Of a DNA stretch of 64,000 nt, positions 16,188 through 25,317 are shown in pieces. Origin of the DNA: CAZIRF01 sp964541755 (GTDB lineage Bacteria; Spirochaetota; Spirochaetia; Treponematales; Breznakiellaceae). The notes under the pieces are model-generated. The model worked only from the letters and a program-made list of their open reading frames with translations. It had not been told where the DNA came from and did not search any database. Made by a program: the position numbers and the translations under genes. Location of the stretch: NCBI GenBank assembly GCA_964541755.1, contig CAZIRF010000011.1, forward strand, positions 1-64,000, in the 5' to 3' direction. Within the stretch, counting starts at the first letter, position 1. The number at the start of each line of letters is the position of its first letter.

Positions 16188-18332
16188 CTACTCCCGCAGG
16201 GTAAAACGCGAAACCATGGAAGAGACGGTGTCCACTTGGTCGCGATTGGTCTGGCTCAATTCCTCTACCTGTTGTATCAAAGCGTTAATTTCGGAGATAC
16301 CGCCAACAATTTCCTTCATGCCCAGGCGAACCTCATTGGAAATATGGGAAATTCCTTCAAGAGAGCTGCTGATGGCAGTACTGTCACTGTTCATGTTGTT
16401 GGACATGCTACGAACCTGCTGAGTGTTCTCATTCATCTCACTTAGTGCTTCCAGAATCTGGCTGGTCCCTGCCGATTGCTCGGTTATGGAACCCAGAAGG
16501 CTGTTCTGCAGATCAGTCACAACACGAATACGTTCATTCATTCCCTCAAAGCTCTTGACCGCGTTGGCGGTAGTGGAAACCATGGCCTCTATGACCGAGC
16601 GAATGGTATGTATGTTCTCGGCAATATTTTTGGATTGCATCCCGGAATTTTCTGCAAGTTTGCGAATCTCGTCGGCAACAACGGCGAAGCCGCGCCCCGC
16701 ATCCCCCGCATGGGCTGCCTCGATAGCGGCATTCATGGCAAGCAGATTGGTTTGACCGGCTATGGACGCAATGAGTTCATTTGCCTCAAGAAGCTTTTCC
16801 GACTGTGCGTCGACTTCCTTGATACGTTCGCTTACATCTGCGATATGATTATTTGTCTCGCCTGCGGCCGAAACCATTTGAGCGACAACGGTGGACATGT
16901 TCTCCACATTTTGTTTTTCCGATCGTATGCTTGCAATCATTTCCTCAATACTTGCACTGCTCTCTGCCACCGCAGAGGCCTGGGCATTGACCGCATCATT
17001 CATATTTGCGAGTTGGGTCAAAAAGGATTCCAAGACCGTTACAGCGGAACCGGTCTCGTTATACTGCCGTTCTATCTGTCGATCCATGCTTGCGAGGGTG
17101 GTCGATACCTCGGTTTCGGCGGCCGCCGTCTGTTGCATGTTCCCCGCAAGACGGTGTCCTGTAGATTCCAGGGTCAAGACCGCGCGCTTGACCTCCGAGA
17201 GCATTCGGGAGAGGCTCTCCATAAAACTGTTGAAGGCCCCGGAAAGCGCACCGATTTCATCCCGCGTTTCGACCGGTATATCCCGCGACAGATCCCCCTT
17301 GCCCGAGGCAATTTCCGCAAGGACAAGGCTGATAGACGTCAAGGGGCGACTTATCAGACGAATGAATGGAAAACTGAGCGCCACAACCAGCAGAATCGCA
17401 AGAAGGAATTGAACAATAACGATAATGAATGAATTCTGTTGGGATTCCGTCGCTTCATTGTTCAAGAGGGCGACTTCGGCGAGATCCGTGCGTATGACGT
17501 TGTTTATCCGGGCGCTCAAGGCCATTGAGGCATCCCAAAATGTCGTTCCGTCAATTGCGTAGTCACCACTTTTGTAAGTGGCCAAAATCGACAAAATACC
17601 CCGTTCGGATACTCCCATCTCATTCGAACCAAGAATGGCAGCCACTTCCTTACTGTTGTCTTCGTCGAAGACAAGTGCAGGGCTCGTTAGCTGTGCGGTC
17701 GCCGTGACAAAAAGTGAAGCGGTATGCCAGGCGGTCGCCTCGTCAAGCGTCGTGCGGGCATCGAAAATGGCAGATGCATACCCGCGCGTCAAGGCAAGCG
17801 CCTCACTGGCATCTACCAGGACATTGAGCCCCAGGAGACGCTTTCCAATATCCCCTTCGGTTCTGAGGAGGGCAGCCTCATTGGAAAGAACGACCAGAGA
17901 GCTGACAAATTTTGTATAAGCAGAAAGCGTTACATCATAAGAGAGCTCGTTTCGATCAACCCGCCCCCTAAGTGCAGAGAGGGTGCCAAAGGCATTGGCA
18001 GCCCTGTCCTTGATCTCGATGCGAAAGGCCGTTTGAGGCAGGTACGAAAGAAATGTTTCTATCTGTTCATCGGTTTTTTTCCTCGTCGCAGCGAGTTGCG
18101 CGGCGCTGAGCCCGCCATTTACATAGCGTGCCGACTGTCCACGCTCAAGCTGAAGCACTTCTATGGTATCCAGATTGGTCGAGAAAAAAACGAGGTTTTT
18201 TTCCTGCGCCTTGAAGGCGCTATAACTCTTTGCATCCCGAATCATTACCTGTAAACCGGTTATCATGAGGGCGAGTATGGGAACTGCGACCAAGATGAAG
18301 AGCTTCATGCGGAGCGAAAGTGTTTTGAACAC
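16188..18332 (-). CDS. Methyl-accepting chemotaxis protein with NIT (nitrate/nitrite-sensor type) periplasmic domain
   Basis: A 714-residue chemoreceptor: TM1 (about 10-30); periplasmic all-helical domain 31-298 with the NIT hallmark LQLERGQSARYVNGG (60-74); TM2 (301-325); HAMP (326-380); then a long MCP coiled coil with tip QTNLLAMNAAIEAAHAGDAG. Start is GTG at 18332 with GGAGG six bases before. It has its own promoter (18362-18389) and is not in a che operon, so it is an orphan receptor. The NIT domain suggests nitrate or nitrite, but ligands vary. Confidence 0.92.
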   Translation of the reverse strand: MFKTLSLRMKLFILVAVPILALMITGLQVMIRDAKSYSAFKAQEKNLVFFSTNLDTIEVLQLERGQSARYVNGGLSAAQLAATRKKTDEQIETFLSYLPQTAFRIEIKDRAANAFGTLSALRGRVDRNELSYDVTLSAYTKFVSSLVVLSNEAALLRTEGDIGKRLLGLNVLVDASEALALTRGYASAIFDARTTLDEATAWHTASLFVTATAQLTSPALVFDEDNSKEVAAILGSNEMGVSERGILSILATYKSGDYAIDGTTFWDASMALSARINNVIRTDLAEVALLNNEATESQQNSFIIVIVQFLLAILLVVALSFPFIRLISRPLTSISLVLAEIASGKGDLSRDIPVETRDEIGALSGAFNSFMESLSRMLSEVKRAVLTLESTGHRLAGNMQQTAAAETEVSTTLASMDRQIERQYNETGSAVTVLESFLTQLANMNDAVNAQASAVAESSASIEEMIASIRSEKQNVENMSTVVAQMVSAAGETNNHIADVSERIKEVDAQSEKLLEANELIASIAGQTNLLAMNAAIEAAHAGDAGRGFAVVADEIRKLAENSGMQSKNIAENIHTIRSVIEAMVSTTANAVKSFEGMNERIRVVTDLQNSLLGSITEQSAGTSQILEALSEMNENTQQVRSMSNNMNSDSTAISSSLEGISHISNEVRLGMKEIVGGISEINALIQQVEELSQTNRDQVDTVSSMVSRFTLRE

Positions 18333-18361
18333 AGAATTCCTCCCAATTCGTCGTCAATTCA

Positions 18362-18389
18362 AGTATACCGACAATAATGGAGAATTCAA
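18362..18389 (-). promoter_or_regulatory. Sigma-70-type promoter of the NIT chemoreceptor gene
   Basis: On the minus strand TTGAAT (18389-18384), a 16-bp spacer and TATACT (18367-18362), about 30 bp before the GTG start. Both boxes are near consensus. Confidence 0.65.
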
Positions 18390-18482
18390 GGATTTTGGAG
18401 AAATCCGACCCATTCCGCCTAGAACGTCGAGTACCGGGCGTCAGTATACACCCTGTCCCCGCAGGCGGCGTAGCGAAATAAC

Positions 18483-18524
18483 AGCCCGAAGGGGCAGGCC
18501 GGCGACGGCCTGCCCCTTCGGGCT
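18483..18524. terminator. 18-bp perfect stem, likely bidirectional terminator
   Basis: AGCCCGAAGGGGCAGGCC (18483-18500) pairs perfectly with 18507-18524 around a 6-nt loop. T-containing tails flank both sides. It lies downstream of the ferredoxin gene (minus). The strong GC stem is clearly RNA-structural. Confidence 0.75.
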
Positions 18525-18616
18525 TTATGAAGCCGACGCGGCGTGGGGATGGCCGCCGGGGTCCCCGCAGATCCCCCCCTCTTCCCCAAAAAAGAACCGT
18601 CTGGGCGGCCACGGTT

Positions 18617-19033
18617 CTACCGAAAGCGGATGGCTTGAGGGTGGCAGACGCGCGCACAGGCGCCGCAGGAGAGGCAGTCCTGCTTGCGGATGACGCGCAT
18701 GCCGTCCGATCGGGTATCGATGGCGTGGACGGGGCATACACGCTGGCAGGCCCCGCAGGCGATGCAGGCATTTTCGTCGACGCGCCAGGCGCGCAGAGCC
18801 GGGCGGGAACTCAGGCTCAAGAGGCTTCCGAAGGGGCAGATGCTGTTGTGCCAGAGGGCCTCTTCAAAAAAGAGGGTAATGAAGGCGGCGAAGGCCGTGA
18901 GTATGGCCAGGATTGGGAGCGGCGCGCCCGCTCGTTGTACGATAACCATGAGGGCGACAAAGAGGGCGAGGAAGACGGCGGGAACAAGGATGCGGAAAAA
19001 GCCTTCCGCGTTGCGGTTCTTCGATGGCTTCAT
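18617..19033 (-). CDS. Membrane-anchored two-cluster 4Fe-4S ferredoxin-like protein
   Basis: A 138-residue protein with two transmembrane helices (about 13-33 and 39-57), an HNSICPFGSLLSL segment like the NapH/NosR/CcoG polyferredoxins, and two classical 4Fe-4S motifs (CIACGACQRVCP and CLSCGACARVCH). In the second cluster the usual Pro after the fourth Cys is His. It is likely an electron-transfer or regulatory redox protein at the membrane. Its ATG overlaps the TetR stop by four bases, so the regulator gene and this gene form an operon. Confidence 0.85.
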   Translation of the reverse strand: MKPSKNRNAEGFFRILVPAVFLALFVALMVIVQRAGAPLPILAILTAFAAFITLFFEEALWHNSICPFGSLLSLSSRPALRAWRVDENACIACGACQRVCPVHAIDTRSDGMRVIRKQDCLSCGACARVCHPQAIRFR

Positions 19034-19647
19034 GAGTGGCCTCCCCCGACGGCTGAAAGGACGGATGTAACGTAGGCGCGGGTGCGTTCCACGAGACCGG
19101 GACCGGGACCGGGACCGGGGCCGGGGCCCTCGCCGTGTTCGTGCCAGCTTGAGACCAGAAGCCTGAAGCCGCCGGCGACCATGAAGACGAGGGTTTCGGG
19201 GTCTGCGGCGGGATTGACGGAACCGCTCGCCCGGGCCTGCGTCAAGAGCTCGTGCAGTTGCGCGAGCGAGCGGGTCATGAGGTCCTGCACGCGGCGGTAC
19301 AGCTGCGCTTCGTGGCGCAGGGGTTCTGCATTCAAAAGGAAGAGGGAGAGGGGGGGGAAGGATTCAAACTGATGGGCCTGGCGGACAAAAAAGGCGCGAA
19401 TCTGTGCGAGGGGCGCGGGGCCGGCCGCGCAGGCATGGGTCCAGGATTCGACGGTGTTGGCTTCGAGGCGCTCGACCATGCCCTCGAGTATGGCCCGCTT
19501 GGAGGCGAAGTGGCGGTAGAGGGCAGCCTCGCTCACGCCCAGGGCTGCAGCGAGGCGCTTTGTGGTGAGCTCCGGCAGGCCATACCGCTCGAGAAGGGTG
19601 AAAGCCTCGCTGATAATCCGGGTTTGCCGGGCTGAGTGTTCTGTCAT
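19030..19647 (-). CDS. TetR/AcrR-family transcriptional regulator
   Basis: A 205-residue TetR regulator: N-terminal helix-turn-helix (about 8-54, LTTKRLAAALGVSEAALYRHFASKRAI region) and an all-helical ligand domain. Near residues 172-182 is a (Gly-Pro)n run encoded by a hexameric DNA repeat. A 24-bp palindrome lies 20-43 bp upstream of the start, typical of autoregulation. The only downstream gene in the operon is the membrane ferredoxin, its probable target. The ligand is unknown. Confidence 0.9.
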   Translation of the reverse strand: MTEHSARQTRIISEAFTLLERYGLPELTTKRLAAALGVSEAALYRHFASKRAILEGMVERLEANTVESWTHACAAGPAPLAQIRAFFVRQAHQFESFPPLSLFLLNAEPLRHEAQLYRRVQDLMTRSLAQLHELLTQARASGSVNPAADPETLVFMVAGGFRLLVSSWHEHGEGPGPGPGPGPGLVERTRAYVTSVLSAVGGGHS

Positions 19648-19666
19648 ACGCTGATGCTCCCCATTG

Positions 19667-19690
19667 AGGTTAGTGATTATTCACTAACCT
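19667..19690 (-). promoter_or_regulatory. TetR autoregulatory operator (perfect 10-bp inverted repeat)
   Basis: AGGTTAGTGA (19667-19676), spacer TTAT, then TCACTAACCT (19681-19690); the arms are exact complements. It sits directly in front of the tetR gene, the classical place for an autorepression site. Confidence 0.8.
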
Positions 19691-19803
19691 GCCATTCCGA
19701 AGTTGTTTTGTCAAGATTGCGCTTTCAAAACGCAATGAATTTTGAATGAACCTCTCTTGATCGTCCGTTGGGGAAGAAAAACACGCTACGTGGCGACGGG
19801 AAC

Positions 19804-19858
19804 TTGACAACATCAAGACAATACACTACATTCACTATAGTTTTGATAGCATAAGGAG
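19804..19858 (+). promoter_or_regulatory. cysK promoter, CymR-like operator and ribosome site
   Basis: TTGACA (19804-19809), 17-bp spacer, TACATT (19827-19832), then CACTATA-N5-GATAGCATA (19834-19854) over the expected start of transcription, then AAGGAG (19853-19858) seven bases before the ATG. The operator block matches the one before rrf2 at 14097-14117, so the Rrf2 protein probably represses both. Confidence 0.7.
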
Positions 19859-19865
19859 CACAGAG

Positions 19866-20816
19866 ATGGCCAGGATAGCCGAACGACTTACAGACCTCAT
19901 CGGGAATACGCCTCTGCTCGAGGCCCGTTCATATGCCAAGGACGAAGGGATCTCCCCGAGCGACGGAGGGGGCCCGCGCCTCCTGTTCAAGCTCGAGTAC
20001 TTCAACCCCCTCTCGAGCGTCAAGGACCGTGTGGGGAATGCCCTTATCGAGGACGCGGAAAAGAAGGGACTCTTGAAGGAAGGTTCGGTCATTATCGAGC
20101 CGACGAGCGGCAACACGGGTATCGCCCTGTCCTTTGCGGCAGCGGCGCGCAGCTACAATGTCATCCTTACCATGCCCGAGACGATGAGTGTCGAACGCCG
20201 CTCCCTGCTCAAGGCCCTGGGAGCGGAAATCGTCCTTACCCCCGGGAGCGAGGGGATGGGCGGAGCCATACGAAAGGCAAGGGAGCTCGCCGCGGAGCTC
20301 GGGGCCTTCCTGCCCGGCCAGTTCGAAAACCCGGCAAACCCGCAGGTGCACCGCGAGACGACCGGGCCCGAGATTTGGCGCGATACCGACGGGAAGGTGG
20401 ATATCTTCGTCGCAGGTATTGGGACGGGGGGCACGATTTCGGGCGTGGGGAGCTTCCTCAAGGAACAGAATCCGGCGATAAAGGTAGTGGGTGTAGAACC
20501 GACGGACTCGCCGGTTATATCCGGCGGGAAACCCGGGCCCCACAAGATACAGGGGATAGGCGCGGGCTTCATACCGGAAAACCTTGACCGGGATGTTGTC
20601 GACGAGGTGGTGCAGGTGTCCAATGACGACGCCATAGCCACTTCCCGGGCTCTTGGCAAGCGTGAGGGGCTCCTCGTGGGCTTTTCGTCGGGGGCGGCGG
20701 CCTTTGCGGCGGCCGAACTGGCCAAACGGCCGGAGAACGCGGGAAAGACCATTGTGGCCCTCCTGCCGGACTCCGGCGAACGCTACCTCTCGACGATCCT
20801 CTATCAGGATGCGTAA
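19866..20816 (+). CDS. cysK: Cysteine synthase (O-acetylserine sulfhydrylase)
   Basis: A 316-residue fold-type II PLP enzyme making L-cysteine from O-acetylserine and sulfide. PLP-binding Lys53 in SSVKDR, substrate loop TSGNTG, QFENPAN, the phosphate loop GIGTGGT, and Ser in the FSSGAA motif are all present. Length and the GNTPLLE start match CysK rather than CBS. It is a single gene with a good promoter and the Rrf2-type operator; in CymR systems CysK is also the co-regulator. Confidence 0.96.
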   Translation: MARIAERLTDLIGNTPLLEARSYAKDEGISPSDGGGPRLLFKLEYFNPLSSVKDRVGNALIEDAEKKGLLKEGSVIIEPTSGNTGIALSFAAAARSYNVILTMPETMSVERRSLLKALGAEIVLTPGSEGMGGAIRKARELAAELGAFLPGQFENPANPQVHRETTGPEIWRDTDGKVDIFVAGIGTGGTISGVGSFLKEQNPAIKVVGVEPTDSPVISGGKPGPHKIQGIGAGFIPENLDRDVVDEVVQVSNDDAIATSRALGKREGLLVGFSSGAAAFAAAELAKRPENAGKTIVALLPDSGERYLSTILYQDA

Positions 20817-20822
20817 AAGGGG

Positions 20823-20844
20823 GCCGGGGGTATGGCCCCCCGGC
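20823..20844. terminator. GC hairpin between convergent cysK and the beta-galactosidase gene
   Basis: GCCGGGGG (20823-20830) pairs with CCCCCGGC (20837-20844) around TATGGC. It lies in the 27 bp separating the two stop codons, so it can serve both strands, though neither side has a good U-tract. Confidence 0.6.
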
Positions 20845-23639
20845 TAGCCGCATATCGCCAACTGCAGGCTTCCGCTTACAAGGCCTTCGCCAGAGACGCG
20901 AACGGTAATTGAGGCCGGGTGACTTCCGGGGGCAGCAGGGCGGGAATCGCCCCCTGCCTCGCCCCCTGCCTCGCCCCCAGCCCCAACCCCTGCCCTGCCC
21001 TTGCCGCGCACAATGGCGAGAAGACGGCCGGAAAAGGCGCGGCGACGCCCTTCATGGAAGCCGGTCATGTCGGTGGGGTCGCCGTTATCGAGGGCGACGA
21101 GCGACCCTTCCCCTTCGACCACGACGTCCAGAAGGACATTCGCGCGGGGGCAGATCTGACCCACGCCATCCACGACCGAAATCTCGACAAAGGCGAGGTC
21201 CTCGCCATCTGCAGCGAGTGTTTGGCGCGCACTGTGCACCGCCAGACCCGCAGGCTCGCCCGCCGTAGACAGCCGATCGCGGGCCCACTCCTGTCCATTC
21301 TTATACGCTACCAGTTCCAGTTCGCCCGGCTCGTAGACGACCTCGTCCCAGCGCAGGCGGTACTCGTACTGCCCCTTCTTCTTGCGCCCCAGGGAGCGGC
21401 CGTTCAAAAAGAGTTCGGCCTCGTCGCCGGAGGTAAAGGCGTGGACGGGGGTTACGAGGCCCGCCCGCTCGGGCCAGGTCCAGTGCGGCAGGAGGTGGGC
21501 CATGGGGAGATCGGGGCGCCACTGCGACTGGTAGAGGTAGTAGCGGTCCTTGGGGAAGCCGGCGAGGTCTATAATGCCGCAGTAGGAGCTGCGGGCTTCG
21601 TAATACGGGGTGGGCTCGCCCAAGTGGTCCCAACCGGTCCAGACGAACTCGCCGGCAGAGAAGGGGTGCTTCTCGAGGGAGGCAAAGACCTTCTCGGCCG
21701 TGGAGCCGAAGTCCACGGCGTGAAGCTCATAGGCGCTCACCTGGTGGATCGTCTCGTCGCCGCCCCGCCCCTGCCGCACCGGGGCGGACACCAGGGGAGA
21801 GACGGGAAAGAGGTAGACCCCGCGCGAGGAGAAGGCGCTGGCAGTCTCGCTGCTCAAAATGGGCTTTTGGGGGAAGCGGGCCTTGAAGGCCGGGTACTGG
21901 GGCGGGGTGCGGATGCGGTCGGTGCCCTCGAATTCCGGCTCCTGGCGTATCCCCTCCCCCTGGTAGTTGAGGCTGATGAGGTCCGGCACCGTCGGCAGGG
22001 CCATGTCTGGCTTCGCGTAATTCATGGCCAGGCTGGCCGGCCGTGTCGGGTCCTCCTCCTTGAGGATGTCGTAGAGGCGGCGGGCGATGGCGGCGCCGTC
22101 TTCATCCGTGTACTGCTCGCCCACCTCGTTTCCAAAGCCCCAGATGACGACACTGGGGTGGTTGCGGTCGCGGCGGATAAAGGCGCGGAGGTCCGGCTCG
22201 GACCAGTCTGCAAAGATGAGGTGGAAGTCATGCGGGGTCTTCTTGAGCTCCCAGCAGTCGAATATCTCGTCGAAGACGAGGAAGCCCATCTCGTCGCAGA
22301 GGTCGAGGAAGACCGGGTCGGGGGGATTGTGTGCCATGCGGAGGGCGTTCGCACCCAAGTCTGCGAGGCGCTCGAGTTGACGGCGGGCTGCACTGTGGTT
22401 GAAGGCGGCACCCAGGGCCCCCAGGTCGTGGTGAAGGTTCACGCCCTGCAGGGGTATGCACTCGCCGTTCACGAGGCAGCCGCGCTCGGGGTCGAAGTCC
22501 ACACGGCGAATACCGAAGACCGTCTCGTATGCATCCACCACCCGCCCCTCGACTTCGATACGCGTGATGGCACGGTAGCGGTTTGGCCGCTGTGCAGGCG
22601 GCGGGCCCCAGAGGAGGGGGTTCTCAAGGCTGATAGCCCCCTCGACGGCGGCCTCGCCCCCCGCGGGGATCGCGACCGTCTGCACCGGGAAGTGGAGCGC
22701 TTCTGCGGCGGCGGCTTTTACCCTGCCAGCGGCGGCAGTTTCCGCATTGCCGGCGGCAGGAAGGGCCACCAGCTCGGTGTGGACGGCGGCTGTCACGCTC
22801 CTGTTGGTATCGTTTGCGATAACGGCACGCCGTTCGACCCGCGCCCGCTCAATTGAGACCTCGGGGGTCTGTATTGTCACCCCCCACTGCCCCAGGTGGA
22901 CCCTGTCGGTGATGACGAGGCGCACTTCCCGGTAGAGCCCGGCCCCGGGGTACCAGCGGGCCGAATGGTTGGGGTTGTCCACGCGGATGGCCAGGAGGTT
23001 CTCGCCCCCCGGCACGACAAGGTCGGAAATATCGAGGGCCCAGGAGGCGTAGCCGTAGGGCCAGCCACCCGCAAGACGGCCATTGACCCAGACGGCGGCG
23101 TAGGACATGGCCCCGTCCACTTCGAGGACGACCCGTTTGCCGCGGGCCTCTTCGCTTACGGGAAAGCGCAGGCGGTACCAGGCGACCCCGTCCACCGGGA
23201 GCCGGCCCATCCCGCCGCCAACACGGGGATGGGGGCCGTCCATAAAGGGCCCGCCAATTGCCCAGTCGTGGGGGACACGTACCGCTTCCCAATCGCGGTC
23301 ATCAAAGCCGGACTGTACAAAGGGAAAGTCCCCGCCGGGGTTTCCCGCGGGGGCCCTGTAATGCTTCGAAGAGTCTTTTATGAAGGGGTTTGCGCTAGGG
23401 AGTATCCAGTCCCGAAGCCCTTTGCGGGCAGCAGCCTCGGCCTCGAGGGCGACGGCCTCGGTGGGGCGGGCATCGGCCTCTTTGACGGTATGGGGGTCTT
23501 CAATGGACGGCCTGAGTGCGTAATAGAGATCGTCCGGGGTCTCCTCCTGGGCGTACTTGAAGAAACGCCACCCCGTCTGCAAGGGGGTAACAAAGCGCCG
23601 GCCATTTGCAACGGCGGGATCGGTATCAGTATGTTCCAC
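20844..23639 (-). CDS. Glycoside hydrolase family 2 beta-galactosidase
   Basis: A 931-residue retaining glycosidase without a signal peptide, so probably cytoplasmic. Order: N-terminal jelly-roll (about 105-255), Ig-like domain (about 255-380), TIM barrel with acid/base Glu505 (IWGFGNEVGE) and nucleophile Glu598 (ILSSETAS), then C-terminal beta-sandwich/Ig-like domains. There is a low-complexity Gly/Ala/Glu stretch near residue 900. Start GTG at 23639 with AAGGAA upstream. It is the last gene after YesN, next to a sugar ABC importer. Beta-glucuronidase or beta-mannosidase is less likely but not excluded. Confidence 0.88.
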   Translation of the reverse strand: MEHTDTDPAVANGRRFVTPLQTGWRFFKYAQEETPDDLYYALRPSIEDPHTVKEADARPTEAVALEAEAAARKGLRDWILPSANPFIKDSSKHYRAPAGNPGGDFPFVQSGFDDRDWEAVRVPHDWAIGGPFMDGPHPRVGGGMGRLPVDGVAWYRLRFPVSEEARGKRVVLEVDGAMSYAAVWVNGRLAGGWPYGYASWALDISDLVVPGGENLLAIRVDNPNHSARWYPGAGLYREVRLVITDRVHLGQWGVTIQTPEVSIERARVERRAVIANDTNRSVTAAVHTELVALPAAGNAETAAAGRVKAAAAEALHFPVQTVAIPAGGEAAVEGAISLENPLLWGPPPAQRPNRYRAITRIEVEGRVVDAYETVFGIRRVDFDPERGCLVNGECIPLQGVNLHHDLGALGAAFNHSAARRQLERLADLGANALRMAHNPPDPVFLDLCDEMGFLVFDEIFDCWELKKTPHDFHLIFADWSEPDLRAFIRRDRNHPSVVIWGFGNEVGEQYTDEDGAAIARRLYDILKEEDPTRPASLAMNYAKPDMALPTVPDLISLNYQGEGIRQEPEFEGTDRIRTPPQYPAFKARFPQKPILSSETASAFSSRGVYLFPVSPLVSAPVRQGRGGDETIHQVSAYELHAVDFGSTAEKVFASLEKHPFSAGEFVWTGWDHLGEPTPYYEARSSYCGIIDLAGFPKDRYYLYQSQWRPDLPMAHLLPHWTWPERAGLVTPVHAFTSGDEAELFLNGRSLGRKKKGQYEYRLRWDEVVYEPGELELVAYKNGQEWARDRLSTAGEPAGLAVHSARQTLAADGEDLAFVEISVVDGVGQICPRANVLLDVVVEGEGSLVALDNGDPTDMTGFHEGRRRAFSGRLLAIVRGKGRAGVGAGGEAGGEAGGDSRPAAPGSHPASITVRVSGEGLVSGSLQLAICG

Positions 23640-23664
23640 TATATTTTCCTTTTGCTTTTTCGAC

Positions 23665-23721
23665 GCCGCTACTTAACAGTAGAGCCGCTACTTAACGGTA
23701 GGGCCGCTACTTTTACGTAGA
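23665..23721. repeat. Three tandem 19-bp repeats between yesN-like and beta-galactosidase genes
   Basis: Units at 23665-23683, 23684-23702 and 23703-23721 share GCCGCTACTT followed by a variable core and GTAG. Each contains CTAC...GTAG, giving a small hairpin. The third overlaps the last codons of the response regulator gene. Position favours an operator or post-transcriptional element for the glycosidase gene. Confidence 0.7.
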
Positions 23722-25314
23722 TGGTCGCTTGAGCCGACGGTATTCCTTGGGAGAAATTCCCTCTCTCTTTTTAAACAGATAGCTCAAGTAGTTCGGTTCG
23801 TTATACCCCACGTCAAAGGCAATGGCAATGATCTTCTCGTCGCTGGAGGCGAGGAGCTCCTTGACCCGTTCCATCCGCACCCCGGTTAGATATTCTATAA
23901 AAGTTTCAGACATCTCCTGTGAAAAAATGGTACTGAAATGGGCAGGACTCAAGCCCACAGAGGCGGCGACTGTATTGAGACAGATATCGGGATCATGAAA
24001 ATTCTCACGGATATAATCACAGGCCTTTCTGACAATGCGCACGTGGTGACTCACATTGCGGCTATCCCTCAATTCAATGGTTTTGAGGCATATCTCTGTA
24101 GCCAGACGTTCAAATTCTCTCACTGAAATCGCAGAATGAAACAATTGTCCAATATCAGCGAATTGTTCTGCAATTTCACCGGGGTCCCTGTCAGGATTGA
24201 AGGTCTTTGCAATCCGCAGAGCCGTTCCGGTAAGGTCCATAAGAATGTGGTAGCGATACAACATGGCTTGCATATCGTCGCCACGATCACTCTCCATAAA
24301 GCTTCGAACAATTCCCGGCACATCCCCGGTCACGGCAAATTTGAGTTTGGTTTCGGTATCGACATCGAAGAGCCCCTCAAAAGAAGCCCGCGAAGACTCC
24401 TGCACACGGCCAATATCGGCGGCACAGTAGATACGCCCCCTGGATGCATGGCCAAAGGTCTTCAAGAGAATATCAGCCTGATGAAAAGCATCCTGAATAC
24501 CCGATATTCTCCCGGCAATCTCGCTTACGGTAACCGTAAGAAGGGTTTCGCCATCATCCTCGACCTCATGTTTGAGGGTTCGGGCGGCATGGTAGGCCTT
24601 TCCGGTCATTTCCCGTTCGTCATTTCCTTTAACGATGAGCACCAAACGATTCGTTCCACTCTGATAATACAGGACATCCTCATTGTCCTTGAAAGAAAAC
24701 TTCACCTTGGAAAGTATGGCTTGACGGTTGGGGTATCCGCCCTTTTCTTCACAAAAAGCAATGAGCACCACATAAAAAGAAGCCAAAATATCGACACCCA
24801 ATTCCCCGGAGCGGCGAAGGGCCTCGTCTGCCGACAACCCCCCGTTACAGATATCCTCGAGGAAAGCCCCCACCAGGGTATTTCGTACCAACTCGTCTGC
24901 AGATACATCCTTTAAAAAAGAATTGCTCTTCTGTTTGTATTCGATTATTTTTTCACTCGCCCCCGAAAGGGCATTGAGCAGATCTTTTGTTGCCACGGGC
25001 TTGAGCAGGTACTGGTCCACACCAACACAGATTGCCTGTTGGGCGAGTTCAAAATCGTCATGACCACTCACAATAATAATTCGTATCCAGGGAATGATAG
25101 CCTTGGCATGGCGGGCGAGCGATATGCCATCCATAAAAGGCATTTTTATATCGGTGATAAGAATGTCGGGTTTCAAATCCTGGATGATGGAGAGCGCGAG
25201 CTCCCCGTCTCCTGCTTCTCCAATACAGGTCCAAAAATCACTGTCATTTTCAATTGCATTTCGCAAATTTTGGCGAATCAAGGGCTCGTCTTCGACGAGA
25301 AAAACCGTATGCAT
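23713..25314 (-). CDS. YesN-type response regulator (receiver + AraC DNA-binding domain)
   Basis: A 533-residue regulator. Receiver 1-125 has D9/E8 and phospho-acceptor Asp55 (ITDIKMPFMDG). A ~300-residue middle region of YesN type follows, then two AraC helix-turn-helices in the last 100 residues (SVGLSPAHFSTIFSQEM and FDVGYNEPNYLSYLFKKREG). It starts three bases after the stop of the kinase gene, its cognate partner. Likely targets are the beta-galactosidase gene behind it and the divergent ABC importer. Confidence 0.93.
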   Translation of the reverse strand: MHTVFLVEDEPLIRQNLRNAIENDSDFWTCIGEAGDGELALSIIQDLKPDILITDIKMPFMDGISLARHAKAIIPWIRIIIVSGHDDFELAQQAICVGVDQYLLKPVATKDLLNALSGASEKIIEYKQKSNSFLKDVSADELVRNTLVGAFLEDICNGGLSADEALRRSGELGVDILASFYVVLIAFCEEKGGYPNRQAILSKVKFSFKDNEDVLYYQSGTNRLVLIVKGNDEREMTGKAYHAARTLKHEVEDDGETLLTVTVSEIAGRISGIQDAFHQADILLKTFGHASRGRIYCAADIGRVQESSRASFEGLFDVDTETKLKFAVTGDVPGIVRSFMESDRGDDMQAMLYRYHILMDLTGTALRIAKTFNPDRDPGEIAEQFADIGQLFHSAISVREFERLATEICLKTIELRDSRNVSHHVRIVRKACDYIRENFHDPDICLNTVAASVGLSPAHFSTIFSQEMSETFIEYLTGVRMERVKELLASSDEKIIAIAFDVGYNEPNYLSYLFKKREGISPKEYRRLKRPST

Positions 25315-25317
25315 GAG

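Noticed and set aside
18483..18524. Possible attachment or recombination site
   Set aside because: A perfect 18-bp GC stem with a 6-nt loop after a gene end fits a terminator; no recombinase gene is near.
20919..22856. 645-aa plus-strand ORF opposite the beta-galactosidase
   Set aside because: Shadow caused by GC-rich codon bias on the GH2 gene; no ribosome site and no recognisable motif.
23665..23721. Possible CRISPR-like array
   Set aside because: Three units directly abut with no spacers and there are no cas genes.
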